Shown piece by piece: positions 6,093 through 6,673 of a stretch of DNA of 6,673 nt. A program made the translations under genes and the position numbers. The notes beneath the pieces are model-generated. The model was given only the letters and a program-made list of their open reading frames with translations, was not told the DNA's origin and made no database searches. Every line of letters starts with the position of its first letter. Within the stretch, counting starts at the first letter, position 1. The stretch comes from Candidatus Omnitrophota bacterium (GTDB taxonomy: Bacteria > Omnitrophota > Gorgyraeia > Tantalellales > Tantalellaceae), in assembly GCA_028717825.1 (NCBI GenBank), contig JAQUNB010000064.1, positions 1 to 6,673 of the forward strand, given 5' to 3'.

Positions 6093-6112
6093 ATACACCC
6101 CCTTAAGTGTAT
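6093..6112 (-). promoter_or_regulatory. Small hairpin in the leader of the PC4-like gene, ribosome binding site in the loop
   Basis: Minus strand ATACAC (6112-6107) pairs with GTGTAT (6098-6093) around the 8-nt loop TTAAGGGG, which holds the ribosome binding site. The hairpin ends two bases before the ATG and makes up most of the predicted leader. It could present or, with the extra G-U pairs possible, partly mask the site. Confidence 0.35.
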
Positions 6113-6113
6113 T

Positions 6114-6299
6114 TTATATATTAATATTATACACGAAATGTGGAAAAGTCAAAGATAATATTGTTCTTGCCCAAGTATTCTCCCCCATAGAATAATCAAT
6201 CCACTCTTTTTTTTGAGGATTATTACGAAGCAAAAAAATCGTAAGAACAAGGATAAGAATCCATGAGAGAAAAATAAATATCCAACCAAGAAGCGTCAT
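6114..6299 (-). CDS. Small single-helix membrane protein linked to the NSS transporter
   Basis: A 61-residue frame whose ATG overlaps the transporter stop (ATGA), with GGGAGG just upstream inside the transporter gene, so translation is probably coupled. Residues 3-24 (LLGWIFIFLSWILILVLTIFLL) form one very hydrophobic helix, followed by a polar RNNPQKKE. Many NSS-family transporter genes are followed by such a one-helix protein; MetS, the small subunit of the MetP methionine/alanine importer, is the described example. MetS-like function is inferred from position and form, not from a clear sequence match. The tail after about residue 33 is unrecognised, overlaps a promoter, and may be little conserved. 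A longer reading to an ATG at 6461 is only the transporter gene in another frame. Confidence 0.7.
   Translation of the reverse strand: MTLLGWIFIFLSWILILVLTIFLLRNNPQKKEWIDYSMGENTWARTILSLTFPHFVYNINI
6124..6152 (-). promoter_or_regulatory. Probable sigma70-type promoter of the PC4-like gene
   Basis: Minus-strand TTGACT (6152-6147) is followed by TATAAT (6131-6126) at a 15-nt spacer, or by the overlapping TAATAT (6129-6124) at 17 nt. Start of transcription would be near 6117-6119, about 28 nt before the ATG. The site lies inside the 3' end of the upstream small membrane-protein gene. Confidence 0.65.
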
Positions 6300-6673
6300 G
6301 ACCTGCCCTCCCTTTTCCTTTTGCGCCAAGCTATCTTGACCATAATGGCCAGAAAAAGAAAAATCAGACAAAGACCGGCCCTCGTGAGCATAATGCAAAC
6401 CCTGTCTGCCGGAGAAACACCATCCATACGGATTATGGGAAGCCAATCCTGTATAAACCACATCCCCAGAACTATCAGAAGAAATACCGGCGTAACGTAA
6501 CGAATGATAGGCTTATAGATACCCGGGATCTGCATATCCGCACCGTGGTGAGTTTCTTCCCATGCTTTATTGATACCGAACACCCACGCAAAAAGGATCA
6601 CTTCGACCGTCGCGAATATTACCAAACAAAAAGTACCGCCCCAAAAATCCATTTCGTCAACAACGCCTTTTCC
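6296..6673 (-). CDS. NSS-family sodium-dependent transporter (partial, C-terminal 125 aa)
   Basis: C-terminal end of a sodium-coupled symporter of the neurotransmitter:sodium symporter (SNF/LeuT-like) family in the inner membrane. The frame runs open to the window edge; the first visible residues GKGVVDEMDFWGGT match the family's loop before the last helices. Three membrane segments follow in the fragment: about 14-32 (VIFATVEVILFAWVF), 57-76 (YVTPVFLLIVLGMWFIQDW) and 94-113. The segment GINKAWEETHHGADMQIP between the first two is also typical. The protein ends with a basic tail RKRKREGRS. The substrate sites lie in the missing N-terminal part, so the substrate (often an amino acid) cannot be told. 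Its stop overlaps the start of a small membrane protein. Confidence 0.9.
   Translation of the reverse strand, partial: GKGVVDEMDFWGGTFCLVIFATVEVILFAWVFGINKAWEETHHGADMQIPGIYKPIIRYVTPVFLLIVLGMWFIQDWLPIIRMDGVSPADRVCIMLTRAGLCLIFLFLAIMVKIAWRKRKREGRS

Noticed and set aside
6300..6461. 115-aa reading of the small membrane protein
   Set aside because: The first 54 residues are the transporter gene read in another frame; only the part from ATG 6299 looks like a protein.

Overview
The window carries the front of a division and cell wall (dcw) cluster on the minus strand, preceded on the same strand by a short accessory region. No real gene was found on the plus strand. Order along minus-strand transcription, from position 6673 down to 1: end of a neurotransmitter:sodium symporter (NSS) family transporter; a small one-helix membrane protein; a PC4/p15-like nucleic-acid-binding protein; a PilZ-domain protein; about 300 bp without a gene; a strong promoter with a triple-repeat MraZ operator; mraZ; two small unrecognised proteins (63 and 59 aa); rsmH; ftsL; ftsI; and the first two thirds of murE, cut by the window edge.

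The dcw genes form one tight operon. Spacing is 22 nt from mraZ to the 63-aa gene and 22 nt from ftsI to murE, ftsL overlaps rsmH by 14 nt, and the 59-aa frame overlaps the annotated rsmH start. The exception is a 121-nt spacer between ftsL and ftsI. The operon should be driven by a near-consensus sigma70-type promoter (TTGACA, 17 nt, TATACT at 5028-5056). Three AAAGTGG repeats with an exact 10-nt period lie between the predicted start of transcription and the mraZ start codon, as expected for MraZ autorepression. RsmH methylates 16S rRNA, FtsL and FtsI act in the septal divisome, and MurE adds the third residue of the peptidoglycan stem peptide, so the operon couples wall precursor synthesis to septation.

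The upstream region reads as a separate unit. The transporter and the small membrane protein overlap by ATGA, and a second promoter lies inside the 3' end of the small gene, ahead of the PC4-like gene and the pilZ gene.

Organism: a bacterium that makes peptidoglycan, with moderate to low GC and sigma70-type promoters. FtsI lacks PASTA domains, which fits a Gram-negative-type envelope. The gene mix (PC4-like, PilZ, NSS transporter, unusual small genes inside the dcw cluster) recalls uncultured candidate phyla such as Omnitrophota, but that is a low-confidence guess from memory. No phage, IS element, CRISPR array, tRNA or rRNA was seen. The least explained parts are the two small genes between mraZ and rsmH, the 13-bp inverted repeat around one of them, and the structured ftsL-ftsI spacer.
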